The notes below the pieces were generated by a model, which made no database searches, had not been told where the DNA came from, and saw nothing but the letters and a program-made list of their open reading frames with translations. A DNA stretch of 5,703 nucleotides. Source: Bacteroidota bacterium (GTDB lineage: Bacteria; Bacteroidota; Bacteroidia; JAADEI01). The stretch covers positions 1-5,703 of the forward strand of contig JAJRPU010000231.1 of assembly GCA_024280615.1 (NCBI GenBank), given 5' to 3'. Numbering within the stretch: the first letter of the stretch is position 1; each line of letters begins with the position of its first letter. Made by a program: the position numbers and the translations under genes. Shown piece by piece: positions 5,647 to 5,703 of the stretch.

Positions 5647-5703
5647 ATGGTTGAGTTCCTTCTGATTGTGATAATTATTCTGCTGGGCGTGGTGTTATAT
5701 TTG
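5647..5703 (+). CDS. N-terminal fragment of a membrane-anchored protein (3' end outside window)
   Basis: Nineteen codons are visible, running to the last base: Met-Val-Glu-Phe, then a continuous hydrophobic stretch LLIVIIILLGVVLYL. This is a typical N-terminal transmembrane anchor with no basic residue before it, so a membrane anchor fits better than a cleaved signal peptide. An in-frame TAG at 5626-5628 and the absence of any other in-frame start codon between it and 5647 fix this ATG as the earliest possible start. No Shine-Dalgarno is seen. An 'M.E.LLIIIIILL' anchor of this kind is found, among others, in RmuC-type DNA recombination proteins, but 19 residues cannot decide the family. Confidence 0.55.
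   Translation, partial: MVEFLLIVIIILLGVVLYL

Overview
The window looks like chromosomal DNA of a member of the Bacteroidota. The strongest evidence is the C-terminal type IX secretion (T9SS) sorting domain on the large PKD-repeat protein, a system confined to that phylum and close relatives. A DUF4476-type secreted protein, start codons without clear Shine-Dalgarno sequences, and two matches to the phylum's TAnnTTTG -7 promoter element agree with this. Base composition is moderately AT-rich and uneven. I cannot name a genus.

Layout from left to right. Bases 1-930 (+) are the 3' part of a multi-pass membrane protein gene that is open at the left edge, possibly a polysaccharide or glycosyltransferase-type integral membrane protein. 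It converges on, and overlaps by four bases, a minus-strand gene (927-1493) for a thioredoxin/peroxiredoxin-like redoxin with a CNHC active site. Upstream of that gene is a short divergent spacer, which holds a 20-base near-duplicate of the redoxin start region. The spacer leads into a plus-strand gene (1606-2409) for a secreted protein with a PEGA-like beta domain and a C-terminal DUF4476 domain. A 137-base convergent spacer follows, with a TTGACTCTGACCCC motif and an imperfect GC-rich hairpin. The minus-strand gene at 2547-5249 encodes a 900-residue exported protein with about nine tandem PKD/Ig-like repeats and the T9SS tail. About 400 bases of AT-rich non-coding DNA follow (5250-5646), with a putative promoter for the PKD gene, a perfect short palindrome and a small AT-rich tandem repeat. 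The window ends in the first 19 codons of a plus-strand gene starting with a membrane segment.

The genes do not form one operon: the orientations are +, -, +, -, +. Two products (DUF4476 and PKD/T9SS) are envelope or surface proteins, one is an inner-membrane protein and one is a likely cytoplasmic redox protein. I see no evidence of a shared pathway. I found no tRNA, rRNA, CRISPR array, transposase or phage gene. I do not see a convincing undescribed system here. The most unusual observations are the duplicated start region of the redoxin gene, the REP-like motif beside a hairpin in the convergent spacer, and the cysteine pattern and composition gradient of the PKD protein.
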